Shown: positions 14,761-22,105 of the stretch, in pieces
Numbering within the stretch: position 1 is the stretch's first letter
Layout: the number at the start of each line of letters is the position of its first letter
DNA from: a virus
DNA length: 48,680 nt
IMG/VR virus record: IMGVR_UViG_3300044612_003865
Coordinates: 1 to 48,680 of that record
Strand: one strand, 5' to 3'
The notes under the pieces: model-generated
What the model saw: the letters and a program-made list of their open reading frames with translations, nothing else
Told to the model about the DNA's origin: nothing
Databases searched by the model: none
Position numbers and translations under genes: made by a program

Positions 14761-15186
14761 TTAACATGGAACGCCGCGCTCGCGTGCATACCTAAGGCTT
14801 GGCAGTTCTTTGCTTTTGCCTGAAGGATCCGTTTCGCGGGAGGTTTCTTCCGGTGCGGGTGTTTGCTCGCTGAGGGTGGCTACCTGTGCCGTAAGGGTGG
14901 CAATGGTGGCTTGTGCCTCGGTGAGCTGTGTGGTGGTGGTGGCGTGGGCGGCTTGTGCCTGTTCCAGTTCCTGGGACAGTTGGGACAGTTGGGACTGTAC
15001 TGCTTCGAGTTGCTCCTGGGCTATGGTATGTAAAGCAGTTTGCGCTTGCGCCTCGTGCAGTGCTGCCTCTACATTATCCATTTGCTCGTGGGTAAGCATA
15101 AAGCCATCTGCTTCTACAGCAAGGCCGTTTACTACGGGAAAGATGGCTTCCGTTTTTGTAGCGGCTAAAATGTTTGCGTATTTCAT
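14761..15186 (-). CDS. Scaffold-like coiled-coil protein
   Basis: A 141-aa protein. Residues about 35-105 are a Gln/Ala-rich coiled coil (EQLEAVQSQLSQLSQELEQA). The N-terminus has an alpha/beta start (KYANILAATKTEAIFPVVNG). The tail is Pro/Glu-rich and ends basic. Placed between the protease and the capsid gene, it fits a scaffolding protein removed during maturation. The ATG overlaps the protease stop by 4 nt (ATGA). Confidence 0.7.
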   Translation of the reverse strand: MKYANILAATKTEAIFPVVNGLAVEADGFMLTHEQMDNVEAALHEAQAQTALHTIAQEQLEAVQSQLSQLSQELEQAQAAHATTTTQLTEAQATIATLTAQVATLSEQTPAPEETSRETDPSGKSKELPSLRYARERGVPC

Positions 15187-16058
15187 TTTCTTATCGTTTT
15201 TGCGAGTTGAAGGCTACGCTTTACAGCATAGCGGAAATTGGAAATTTTATCAATCAGGCCAAAGCGCAGCGCGTCCTGGGCATTGTACACATCGCCTTCG
15301 AGTACGTTTTCAAGCCGTGGCTTTAGTTTACCTGCCCGGTTGCTTTCTACATCGGCCAGAAAGGTTTCGTTAATGGCATCAAGCTCATTTTGCAGGCGCT
15401 CATCTTTACCGGAATAAACCTCATCCATGTAAGCGCCTTTGCGTTTGCTTTTGGTGGCATATACATGGCGAACAGTGTAACCTTTTTGCTCCATGGCTTT
15501 GCGATCATCCAGGATGGTAACCTTGGTGCCAATGCTGCCAATGAGTGCATTGTGGCCGGCGTTGGCATCATCGCTTATTACTTCGCGAAAGCTGCTGCCA
15601 ATCCAATATGCTGCGCTTGCCATCATGCCATTGCCAAAGGCTACAGTGGCTTTTGGGCTTCGGGCAATGGCGCGTGCAAGGTTGTGGGTACCATCTACCG
15701 TGCCGCCAGGGCTATCTATCCGGGCAATGATGCTGCTGATCTCCGGATCCATGGTAGCTGCTTCTACTACCTGTGCAAGGGTTTCCATGCCAGGGGCGCC
15801 GCAATAGTCGCTTTTCATAAGCGGCCCTTTTACTTCGAGTACAAGGACTTCGCCTTTGGGGTTACGGGTGGCGGTGCTGTCTACCCGGTAAGCGTATTTT
15901 TTTTCTTCACCCCATGAGTAAGCCTTATGCGCATTGGGATCAACCGGGAATGCCTGATTGTGAAAGAGCACTTTGTTTGCTACATCGGCCCAATACTGCG
16001 CCTGCGACTCTTCGATGAGCCACGGGCGATTGAGTATTTGGATGATGTTGAGAAACAT
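15183..16058 (-). CDS. S49 family prohead protease (SppA-like)
   Basis: A 291-aa protein from the ATG at 16058. A TTG at 16085 would add nine residues encoded by GTCCCA repeats and is less likely. It has the S49 pattern: ARIDSPGGTVDG (SPGG at 116-119, oxyanion region) and GNGMMASAAYWIGSS with the probable nucleophile Ser148. A KSKRKGAYMDEVYSGKDE stretch near 203-218 should supply the general-base Lys. Lambda gpC-like proteases of this type process scaffold and capsid before packaging. It is cotranslated with the scaffold-like gene. Confidence 0.88.
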   Translation of the reverse strand: MFLNIIQILNRPWLIEESQAQYWADVANKVLFHNQAFPVDPNAHKAYSWGEEKKYAYRVDSTATRNPKGEVLVLEVKGPLMKSDYCGAPGMETLAQVVEAATMDPEISSIIARIDSPGGTVDGTHNLARAIARSPKATVAFGNGMMASAAYWIGSSFREVISDDANAGHNALIGSIGTKVTILDDRKAMEQKGYTVRHVYATKSKRKGAYMDEVYSGKDERLQNELDAINETFLADVESNRAGKLKPRLENVLEGDVYNAQDALRFGLIDKISNFRYAVKRSLQLAKTIRK

Positions 16059-16125
16059 ATTGGGACTTTTGGGACTGTGGGACAATTGCCTGGTGTGGCG
16101 CCAAAGCCACGCACCACGGCGGACT

Positions 16126-16542
16126 TTAGCGGGACCTTCGAATTATAGTACCCCGGATGCCGGTAACCTTATTGGTGCCGCTGGATGCGTACATTATTCG
16201 GTACTGACTATAAGGCAGCAGGTATTGTGTGTTGAAGCTGGCAAAAACAAAATCGGTAGCGGCGAGGGTTACACTATCAATGTGCTTGTAATTGCTGTTA
16301 TTAATACTGGCCTGCAGGTACACTTTGCCGGCTACGGTACCGGAGCTTTTGGTGCCGGTTACGTGGAAGCCAATTGCATCGTTGGCAGTTGGGGTAATAT
16401 TAATATACAGGGTGTCGGCATTTACCAGGCTATCCTTGGCAGTGGTGGGGGTGCGTACTACGGAGAGCTGCGCTGTGGCAGGCTTGGGGGCAATGGCCAT
16501 AAGGCTGATTGCCATAATTAAGAAGGTGATAAGCTTTCGCAT
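16126..16542 (-). CDS. Secreted protein of unknown function
   Basis: A 138-aa protein with a clear Sec signal peptide (MRKLITFLIMAISLMAIAPK, then PATAQ with cleavage likely after ATA). The mature part is a beta-rich domain (YINITPTANDAIGFHVTGTK, GKVYLQASINNSNYKHID) resembling small beta-sandwich proteins that Bacteroidota phages encode near fibre genes. Export by the host suggests an envelope or lysis-stage function. The operator-like palindrome at 16575 lies 33 nt upstream of the ATG. Confidence 0.7.
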   Translation of the reverse strand: MRKLITFLIMAISLMAIAPKPATAQLSVVRTPTTAKDSLVNADTLYINITPTANDAIGFHVTGTKSSGTVAGKVYLQASINNSNYKHIDSVTLAATDFVFASFNTQYLLPYSQYRIMYASSGTNKVTGIRGTIIRRSR

Positions 16543-16574
16543 GGGAGATGTTTTTTTTTATTAGAATGTAAAGA

Positions 16575-16589
16575 TGTCAACAGTTGACA
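16575..16589. promoter_or_regulatory. Operator-like palindrome TGTCAACAGTTGACA
   Basis: Member of the TTGTCAA-N3-TTGACAA group, upstream of the secreted-protein gene (ATG at 16542). On the minus strand it is followed by AT-rich DNA that could hold a -7 box. Confidence 0.55.
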
Positions 16590-16623
16590 AAATGTGAGGG
16601 GACACGGACGCCGGGATTGGTAA

Positions 16624-16713
16624 TTAACCCACAAAAGCAATGATCATAACCAGCAAAAACCAGGTAATTATTACCAAGGCCACCAGCCGGATGATTACCT
16701 TATCCTTTTTCAT
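16624..16713 (-). CDS. 29-aa single-span membrane peptide
   Basis: The peptide begins MKKDKVIIRLVALVIITWFL and stays hydrophobic to the end, so it is a single membrane helix with a short basic N-terminus. Its ATG overlaps the stop of the upstream gene in an ATGA, which supports translation. It sits next to the holin-like gene and could be a holin partner or antiholin. Function not proven. Confidence 0.55.
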   Translation of the reverse strand: MKKDKVIIRLVALVIITWFLLVMIIAFVG

Positions 16714-17135
16714 TTTCCGAAAAGTGTTTTTAATTCTTTTTTAGTAAGGGTAAATTTTGCGCCGTTAATGTTAACCAGGCACCCACCGGCCTTGCTGTTG
16801 CTTGCCTCGAGGTGAAATACGGAAAGTTTGCAGGCAACTGTTTTTACGCTGTTGGCTGGCTGGCTAAGCATTGAATAGAGCAAATTGTAAAGCGAATCAA
16901 TTTCGGCCTTGGTTGCTGTAAAATTCACATAAAGATCAGCTACCCCATACGTCTTATACAATAAGGTGTAAACGCTTTTATCGGTTACCTTTTTAGTGAG
17001 GGCCACGCTTGCGCCGGTGTTGCCAATGTTTGCAACCTCGCCAATTTTAAAGGTGTGGCTGCTGTCGGTTATGTGGAATTGCCCAAAACTTGCCAGGCTA
17101 ATGGCAAGCATTAGGAAGAGGGTGGTGGTTTTCAT
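16710..17135 (-). CDS. Secreted protein of unknown function
   Basis: A 141-aa protein with an N-terminal signal peptide (MKTTTLFLMLAISLASFGQ). The mature part has SVYTLLYKTYGVADLYVNFT and two Cys (CKLSVF, GGCLVN) that could form a disulfide in the periplasm. The C-terminus is Lys-rich. No family recognised. It overlaps the holin-like gene stop and the following 29-aa peptide, so all three are probably coupled in the lysis region. Confidence 0.65.
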   Translation of the reverse strand: MKTTTLFLMLAISLASFGQFHITDSSHTFKIGEVANIGNTGASVALTKKVTDKSVYTLLYKTYGVADLYVNFTATKAEIDSLYNLLYSMLSQPANSVKTVACKLSVFHLEASNSKAGGCLVNINGAKFTLTKKELKTLFGK

Positions 17136-17329
17136 GGTTTAATGTCCCCTCCTGTTACGTTTGCATCCTGTGCTACAATCAAGCCAATACCGCCGACTAC
17201 GGCAATAACAGCCCCCATGATCAGCTCCTCGGTAAATACACCATCATGCACTGCAAGGCGTACAATAGCGCCTGCAATCATTATTATTCCGGCGCTGGTT
17301 GTTTTCCAGTCTTTTTTTAGCTTTTTCAT
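17132..17329 (-). CDS. Putative holin (two membrane segments)
   Basis: A 65-aa protein with a basic N-terminus (MKKLKKDWKTTS), a first hydrophobic helix (AGIIMIAGAIVRLAV), a short acidic turn (HDGVFTEEL) and a second helix (IMGAVIAVVGGIGLIVAQ). Size and topology match class II-like holins or phage holin-like membrane proteins. It lies in a cluster of membrane or secreted small proteins between fibre and protease genes. No adjacent endolysin was recognised. Confidence 0.6.
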   Translation of the reverse strand: MKKLKKDWKTTSAGIIMIAGAIVRLAVHDGVFTEELIMGAVIAVVGGIGLIVAQDANVTGGDIKP

Positions 17330-17340
17330 AGTATTTTGTT

Positions 17341-17523
17341 TTAAAACATTCTTACAATTACGTTTTTTTTGGCTGATTCGTGAACGGTAAAGTCGGCAAA
17401 TTTAATTTTTTCCTTATCCCACTTTTCGGGCTTTTCATACCATTTTACGAAGGCCAATGCCGCTGCGAAAGCCTCTGCGGTTCGCTCCCTGGGGATGCCA
17501 TAAAAATTGATGTTTCTGTTCAT
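17341..17523 (-). CDS. Hypothetical small protein
   Basis: A 60-aa protein (MNRNINFYGIPRERTAEAFA ...) with no signal peptide and no recognised motif. It lies between the holin-like gene and a membrane-anchored coiled-coil gene, each separated by about 11 nt, so it is likely part of the same transcript. Confidence 0.5.
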   Translation of the reverse strand: MNRNINFYGIPRERTAEAFAAALAFVKWYEKPEKWDKEKIKFADFTVHESAKKNVIVRMF

Positions 17524-17534
17524 AATGTTGATTT

Positions 17535-17903
17535 TTAAATTGAGGTATTACCTGCGTTTATCAGGCTATTTAATTTTTCTTTTAGTTCAGTATTTTCTTT
17601 TTTAAGCAGGTTGAATGATTTCTGCAAGGCATTATGTTCTCCCTGTAATTTTTCGTACTGATGGTTAAGCGTGTTGTACTTAACGCCTACATTTATATAT
17701 TCTTTTCGCAATTCTTTGAGCTCGTCGCGCAAGCCGTTACTCAGCTCGCGCCAAATGCGGGTGGCCTGCTCTACAGTATCAAGTTCGGTTTTTTCGGTTT
17801 CGGCAACCACTTTACCTATTTCGGCACGGTCTTTTTTCCGACTAAAATAGATGGTTACAAGTGCTGTAATTAAGCCAACCAAAGCCGCTGTAATTATTTC
17901 CAT
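17535..17903 (-). CDS. Membrane-anchored coiled-coil protein (spanin-like topology)
   Basis: A 122-aa protein with an N-terminal membrane helix (IITAALVGLITALVTIYFSR) followed by a long charged coiled coil to the C-terminus (ELKELRKEYINVGVKYNTLN, QYEKLQGEHNALQKSFNLLK). This is the topology of inner-membrane spanin subunits of the Rz type. It sits next to the holin-like gene. The outer-membrane partner is not clear; the lipoprotein at 21448 is distant. It could equally be a structural anchor. Confidence 0.55.
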   Translation of the reverse strand: MEIITAALVGLITALVTIYFSRKKDRAEIGKVVAETEKTELDTVEQATRIWRELSNGLRDELKELRKEYINVGVKYNTLNHQYEKLQGEHNALQKSFNLLKKENTELKEKLNSLINAGNTSI

Positions 17904-17914
17904 GCTATTTTTTG

Positions 17915-18322
17915 TTAAATAGGTAAATTTTGTAAGAAAGAAAGATTAGCATCAATATCCTGCTGCCCCATTATTTCAAAATTGGTGCGCCACTCGGTAA
18001 CTTTTTGGGCAAGCCAAATGAAATCTTCGTTCCCGGCCATTGCCCCTGCAGTAATTTGTTCGATCAGGCTTTTGTAAGCGCCATCGCTTGTCATTATGCT
18101 ATCGGCAAACCGGGCACTGTGGCCTTCGCGTAACCCACTCATGCGCGTGTACAGCTCGAACATTTTTTCCTTTTCAATTTCGATGGTGACCAATGCCGAT
18201 GGTGTGTACTCTTCAAGGCCATCTTTTAGCTGTTTCAATAGCACGAGATCGGTAAGGGAGTTGGCTTCGCGCAAGGGTGTCATGGCGAATGCGGCATCAC
18301 GGTGTTTGAGTGTTATTTTCAT
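17915..18322 (-). CDS. Hypothetical protein downstream of tail fibre
   Basis: A 135-aa soluble, mostly helical protein (MKITLKHRDAAFAMTPLREA ...). No catalytic motif recognised. It starts 2 nt after the fibre gene stop, so it may act with the fibre, for example as a fibre chaperone. That is a positional guess only. Confidence 0.55.
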   Translation of the reverse strand: MKITLKHRDAAFAMTPLREANSLTDLVLLKQLKDGLEEYTPSALVTIEIEKEKMFELYTRMSGLREGHSARFADSIMTSDGAYKSLIEQITAGAMAGNEDFIWLAQKVTEWRTNFEIMGQQDIDANLSFLQNLPI

Positions 18323-18323
18323 A

Positions 18324-19994
18324 TTAGTAATGATTTTTCCAGGTGGATGATGAATAGGTTTGACTTACGCCGGTGCTGCCATCTGTGGCGGTGCAATCGG
18401 TACAGAAGATGATTAAGCCGGCGGCTGGGGATGCGATTAAATTTCTTTGGACTGTGGTCATGCGGGGAGGGAGGAAGCCTTTTGTAGTGCTATTTATGTC
18501 AAGTATAGCAGATGCCACAGGGTCGGCTGCGCTGCCTGCGCTATTCATACTCATACTCAGACTTTTCATTCTGGCAAAACGTGCAGCAGCATCACTGCCG
18601 CCTGTGTGGAAGTCAATGGGGTTTGTACCGCCAGATGATGTAGTTGCATTGCTTTGAAACAGTAAACCTTGCCGACTTCCGAAGGCCACCTGATTTCTAA
18701 GATCTGCGGTTACATAATTAGAACCATAAATAGCATAGGTGCCGGCGGCAATGGAATAAGCCTGGTCGTTACCAAGGGTAATTGATGAAATACCTGTGTT
18801 GGTTGTAGCCTGCACAATCATTTGGCCAACGGTTGTTCCTTGTATATTTATTCCACTTGCATTTCCTGTTGTATTTACCCTGATGCCGTCAACCGCAGAA
18901 GGCGCGGTAACCGTTAATTGTGCAGCGGTTGTTGTAGTTGTATTCATCCCAAACCTTCCATCGTTTGTCATGTATAATCTATCAAGCCATGTTATTACTG
19001 AGTTTGCCGCAGCAGATGCTGCGCTACGTATAGAAAAAAGACCATCTCCAATATACAAATTGGTTGCTCTTGCTAAAATTTTTCGCTTCCATGCGCCATC
19101 GAAATAGGCGTTGCCATTGAGATATGTATAATCATTAGATAGTAATAAGGATGATTGTGGGGCTTCCAAAGCCATACCATTCGCACCTGTCCAATTCCAG
19201 GCAGAAGGAGTAACCCCATCAAAATATAGTGCCTTGCTTGTATTGTTCCAGGCGAACGAACTACTGCTGGTTAATGCACTTGCGCCGCTCCAATATGCTA
19301 CGCGAGGAGATGCGCCGCTACCCGTTGGGCTTGCCCCAATCTGCGCATAAGTATTAGCCGCCCTTTGCCTGCTTAACACAGAAGCGTTAGCCGTGTCACT
19401 ATTAAGCGTGTAAGCCCGCCCGCTGCTGTCAACCTTGATACCTAAGCCGCTAACAACGTATTCGGTTGAACTGCCACCGCCACCACCTATACTATCCCTT
19501 ACCGCCAATCTCGTGCCATCAAACAGGGTTAAAATTGCGCTATCTCTACCTGCATTTTTAGCAAAGGAAAATACCTCTTTTGCACGCAGCCCTGCTGTAT
19601 CGGAAATGTTTAGTTTTAGGTTTATACGGTTGGAAAGGCTTGTAGTGTCCGTTGAGCTACCGCTTACGGTGCCGCCAACGCTGCTCCATGCGGTGCCGTT
19701 CCATTTCCATAGCTTGTTTTCGGCAATCGTCCAGGCGAGGGCGCCCCGGCTGCTATCGCGGCGGGTGCCGTTGGTCCATAGCAGGGGGTAGGTGGGCAGG
19801 CTTGCACTATCGGCGGCTACTTTGGGTATCAGGTAATCGCGGCCACGGAGGCCCTGGTACACCCAACCGGGTTTGGTGTAGTTTTCGGGCCAGGTGATTT
19901 GGGCGAAAGCCCCCCCCGCCCCCCCGCATGGGGGGAGAACGTGCAAAAGAAGTATGAACGCTGCTGATATGGCTATTTGAGTGGTCTTTCTCAT
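18324..19994 (-). CDS. Tail fibre-like protein with signal-peptide-like N-terminus
   Basis: A 556-aa protein from the ATG at 19994. The N-terminus reads MRKTTQIAISAAFILLLHVL followed by a Pro/Gly segment coded by C8, C7 and G6 runs, then AFAQITW, which looks like a Sec signal. The middle is Ser/Thr/Asn-rich and beta-repetitive. The C-terminus carries ILDINSTTKGFLPPRMTTVQ and a final WKNHY, a module common at the ends of Bacteroidota fibre or adhesin-like proteins. It may bind host receptors. A signal peptide on a virion fibre is odd, so it could instead be a secreted adhesin-like factor. Confidence 0.65.
   Translation of the reverse strand: MRKTTQIAISAAFILLLHVLPPCGGAGGAFAQITWPENYTKPGWVYQGLRGRDYLIPKVAADSASLPTYPLLWTNGTRRDSSRGALAWTIAENKLWKWNGTAWSSVGGTVSGSSTDTTSLSNRINLKLNISDTAGLRAKEVFSFAKNAGRDSAILTLFDGTRLAVRDSIGGGGGSSTEYVVSGLGIKVDSSGRAYTLNSDTANASVLSRQRAANTYAQIGASPTGSGASPRVAYWSGASALTSSSSFAWNNTSKALYFDGVTPSAWNWTGANGMALEAPQSSLLLSNDYTYLNGNAYFDGAWKRKILARATNLYIGDGLFSIRSAASAAANSVITWLDRLYMTNDGRFGMNTTTTTAAQLTVTAPSAVDGIRVNTTGNASGINIQGTTVGQMIVQATTNTGISSITLGNDQAYSIAAGTYAIYGSNYVTADLRNQVAFGSRQGLLFQSNATTSSGGTNPIDFHTGGSDAAARFARMKSLSMSMNSAGSAADPVASAILDINSTTKGFLPPRMTTVQRNLIASPAAGLIIFCTDCTATDGSTGVSQTYSSSTWKNHY
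19910..19935. repeat. Homopolymer tracts in fibre 5' coding region
   Basis: C8, G, C7, GCAT and G6 follow one another in the signal-peptide region of the fibre gene and can fold into a CCCCCC-GCAT-GGGGGG hairpin. Slippage here would shift the reading frame. Confidence 0.8.
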
Positions 19995-20758
19995 CGGTAT
20001 AAAAAGGTGAATTGTTCGTTTTCCTGAATGGGGTAATCGGCTGGTACCACGGCGATGGCGTTGCCGGCATCCCACTGAATTTGGTTTTGGCCAACCGGGG
20101 CAGATGTTACCGGCTGCAGATCGCCATATACCGGCCGGCTTACAAATAATAAGGTACGGTTTACCAGGGCAGGTATGGAGATATCCGTATTATCGGGCTC
20201 AGCACCGGTGCCGTAGTAAAATTCTACCTGCAGGGTTTGATCGCCGGGGGTAACGGTTACGCTGTTATCCAAAGTGTAGCTGCCCTGGTACACCGGCATG
20301 CGGGTGGTGCCGGTAAATTGTATGGTGAGCTGGCTTTGTGTGGCCTGGCTGTTGTTGTAATCGAAGCTGATCAGCGCGCCGGCATCCGGGTGGCCAATTA
20401 CGTACACAATGTTTGTACCGGCCTCGGTGTACAGCATTACCCACCGGTGGCGGCTGTAATTGTAAAGCTGATGGTGCAGCAGGTTGCTGGTGCCTACTGT
20501 GTTGCCGGTAACGGAAACGGGGTAGGTGAGGCCTGCTGATGCACGGTTGGTGGCCTCGCGCAGGGTGCGCTTGCGGCTGGCAAGTATAAGGCGAAGCCAA
20601 TTTTTTCCCGCAATCAGGGTAATATTAGTATCAAGGTTGCCGGTAATTGGGTTGGGTGTGGGGAAAGTGGCAATCCACTCCACCGGTACGGCAGCAATTA
20701 GGCATGCGCTGCCGGGGCTTACAAGTCCGCGGGGAATGGATGTGAGGGAAAGCCACAT
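19991..20758 (-). CDS. Fibre-region structural protein
   Basis: A 255-aa protein from the ATG at 20758 (MWLSLTSIPRGLVSPGSACL); the longer frame reads through a TTCATCA repeat. It is beta-rich (YYGTGAEPDNTDISIPALVN, QNQIQWDAGNAIAVVPADYP), suited to a fibre adaptor or baseplate-proximal fibre. Its stop overlaps the fibre start (ATGA), so the two are made together. Family not recognised with confidence. Confidence 0.6.
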   Translation of the reverse strand: MWLSLTSIPRGLVSPGSACLIAAVPVEWIATFPTPNPITGNLDTNITLIAGKNWLRLILASRKRTLREATNRASAGLTYPVSVTGNTVGTSNLLHHQLYNYSRHRWVMLYTEAGTNIVYVIGHPDAGALISFDYNNSQATQSQLTIQFTGTTRMPVYQGSYTLDNSVTVTPGDQTLQVEFYYGTGAEPDNTDISIPALVNRTLLFVSRPVYGDLQPVTSAPVGQNQIQWDAGNAIAVVPADYPIQENEQFTFLYR

Positions 20759-20783
20759 AGAAATGATGAATGATGAATGATGA
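20757..20783. repeat. TTCATCA-type intergenic repeat
   Basis: Three ATGAATG-like units lie directly upstream of the ATG at 20758. Confidence 0.6.
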
Positions 20784-20837
20784 ATTACGAAGGTGGGGAA
20801 GGGTACCCGGAGGTGAAAGGACACGGTTAATATTGGT

Positions 20838-20857
20838 GGTTGGTGGGGACACCAACC
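20838..20857. repeat. GGTTGGTGGGGACACCAACC hairpin repeat, copy 9
   Basis: Eleven nt after the stop of the 174-aa gene and upstream of the fibre-region gene. Confidence 0.9.
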
Positions 20858-20867
20858 ACGAAAGACA

Positions 20868-21392
20868 TTATAGAATGTGGATGTAGTGGGCGGCCATGCT
20901 TATTTTGGTGGGGAACGATTGGCGGCCGGGGGCGGTGCGGGCGCGGTACTCCATTTTTTTAAGGCCGTCGAAGGTAATTTCCTCTTCGAGCTGAATGCTG
21001 TAGTAAGCGGCAAAGGCTTCAATAGCCTGGTCAATGCCACTGCGGCGGGCTTCCCAGTTTGCGGTTTTGGCTACAAATAGCTGGAGGCGCTCTTTAAAGT
21101 CTTCTTCCAAAAAGGCGTTGATCTGTATGATGTGATCGGTGGTAAGTGCGTAGCCAATTTGCGGCATTTGGCTGAGGGGTGCTTCGCAAAGAATGTGGCC
21201 GGTAAAGTACTTAAGGCGGAGGTTTTCTTTTACGGTGCTGTGCTTAATATCGAAGCCGGGTTTGTGTAAAAGGCCACGGATAAGTGCCGAAAGTGCGTTG
21301 GAGTTGTTGATGGCGACAGGAAGGCCATAGCGCCTTGCGGCAAACTTGGCTATGTAAGGCTTGGCAGGGATACGGATGGAGTAAGACTGCAT
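20868..21392 (-). CDS. Hypothetical protein
   Basis: A 174-aa protein starting MQSYSIRIPAKPYIAKFAAR. Pattern: a basic N-terminus with IPAKPYIAKF, a middle TTDHIIQINAFLEEDFKERL, and LKKMEYRARTAP near the end. I have seen similar proteins in Bacteroidota mobile elements; a DNA-binding role is possible but not shown. The operator-like palindrome at 21428 is directly upstream, so this gene probably heads a regulated unit. Confidence 0.6.
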   Translation of the reverse strand: MQSYSIRIPAKPYIAKFAARRYGLPVAINNSNALSALIRGLLHKPGFDIKHSTVKENLRLKYFTGHILCEAPLSQMPQIGYALTTDHIIQINAFLEEDFKERLQLFVAKTANWEARRSGIDQAIEAFAAYYSIQLEEEITFDGLKKMEYRARTAPGRQSFPTKISMAAHYIHIL

Positions 21393-21427
21393 TAATTGCC
21401 GATTGTGCGGCTAAGGTAAGGGGTATT

Positions 21428-21444
21428 TTGTCAATGGTTGACAA
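21428..21444. promoter_or_regulatory. Operator-like site TTGTCAATGGTTGACAA
   Basis: Same 7-bp arms as the sites at 5808, 2718 and 16575, with centre TGG. It lies 36 nt upstream of the 174-aa gene and 4 nt before the end of the lipoprotein gene. Confidence 0.55.
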
Positions 21445-21447
21445 AAA

Positions 21448-21708
21448 TTATGGGTTTATGAACTTTGGGTAGATGAAACCGGTGTCGGTACCGTGGATGG
21501 CTGGCCATTTATGGTTGTTTAAAGGGCCGGTAATAATAATGGTTGCATTGTCCGGAATTCTTTTCCAATCTTGCCCGGTGGAAAGGTTAACCAAAAAGGG
21601 CTTTTCACCATCTAAGGTAGGGTTAACCTGAATGGTTGCCGGGAATGGATTTGGCTTGCATTGGGTGAGAAGGAGGCAGAATAGGCCAATTACTATCACG
21701 ATTTTCAT
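21448..21708 (-). CDS. Phage-encoded lipoprotein
   Basis: An 86-aa protein with a lipoprotein signal: MKIVIVIGLFCLLLTQCKPN, lipobox LLTQC with Cys17 as the lipidated residue. The mature part is short and beta-like (PATIQVNPTLDGEKPFLVNL, TIIITGPLNNHKWPA). Small phage lipoproteins can block superinfection or act as outer-membrane spanins, and both remain possible. It lies between an HTH regulator and the 174-aa gene, outside the structural blocks. Confidence 0.65.
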   Translation of the reverse strand: MKIVIVIGLFCLLLTQCKPNPFPATIQVNPTLDGEKPFLVNLSTGQDWKRIPDNATIIITGPLNNHKWPAIHGTDTGFIYPKFINP

Positions 21709-21740
21709 TTGGGTGAATATTTTGGCTAAAGTAAGGTTTT

Positions 21741-22052
21741 TTAGTTTTCTGAAATATGCCCAGTTATACTTCCACCCGGGTTGCCTGGCTCCCAGTGCTT
21801 TTTCATTTCGGCAGAGTAGTCAGACTGCTTTTCGTATTCTTCGAGGAAAAAGAAGCATTTGAGGTGGTGGGTAATAATGAGGAATTGCTTCATGTTTGGC
21901 CAAAAGCGGGCAGCTTCCAGGTTGTTGATGGTATTAATGTGAAATCCGCACAGGTCGGCAAGGTCTTTTTGAGTGAGGTTGAGCTCTATACGGCGGTTTT
22001 TGAGGAAGGCGCAGATCATTGTGCGGGCTTCGGAGAGGACTTGGTCGTTCAT
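21741..22052 (-). CDS. XRE-family HTH regulator
   Basis: A 103-aa protein with a Cro/CI-type HTH at residues about 12-60 (FLKNRRIELNLTQKDLADLC, GFHINTINNLE). The C-terminal 40 residues are not a known sensing domain. It may control the adjacent lipoprotein gene or the cassette upstream; it is a second regulator apart from the switch at 2751-3657. It starts 30 nt after the hairpin that closes the ParB-like gene. Confidence 0.75.
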   Translation of the reverse strand: MNDQVLSEARTMICAFLKNRRIELNLTQKDLADLCGFHINTINNLEAARFWPNMKQFLIITHHLKCFFFLEEYEKQSDYSAEMKKHWEPGNPGGSITGHISEN

Positions 22053-22082
22053 ACTGGTTGTTTTTTATGAGTTAAAAATGCG

Positions 22083-22102
22083 GTCGAAGCTGATGCTTCG
22101 AC
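22083..22102 (-). terminator. Possible terminator after ParB-like gene
   Basis: GTCGAAGC and GCTTCGAC pair around a 4-nt loop 3 nt past the ParB-like stop. On the minus strand it is followed by CGCATTTTT, so the T-run is short and offset. Confidence 0.5.
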
Positions 22103-22105
22103 GGA

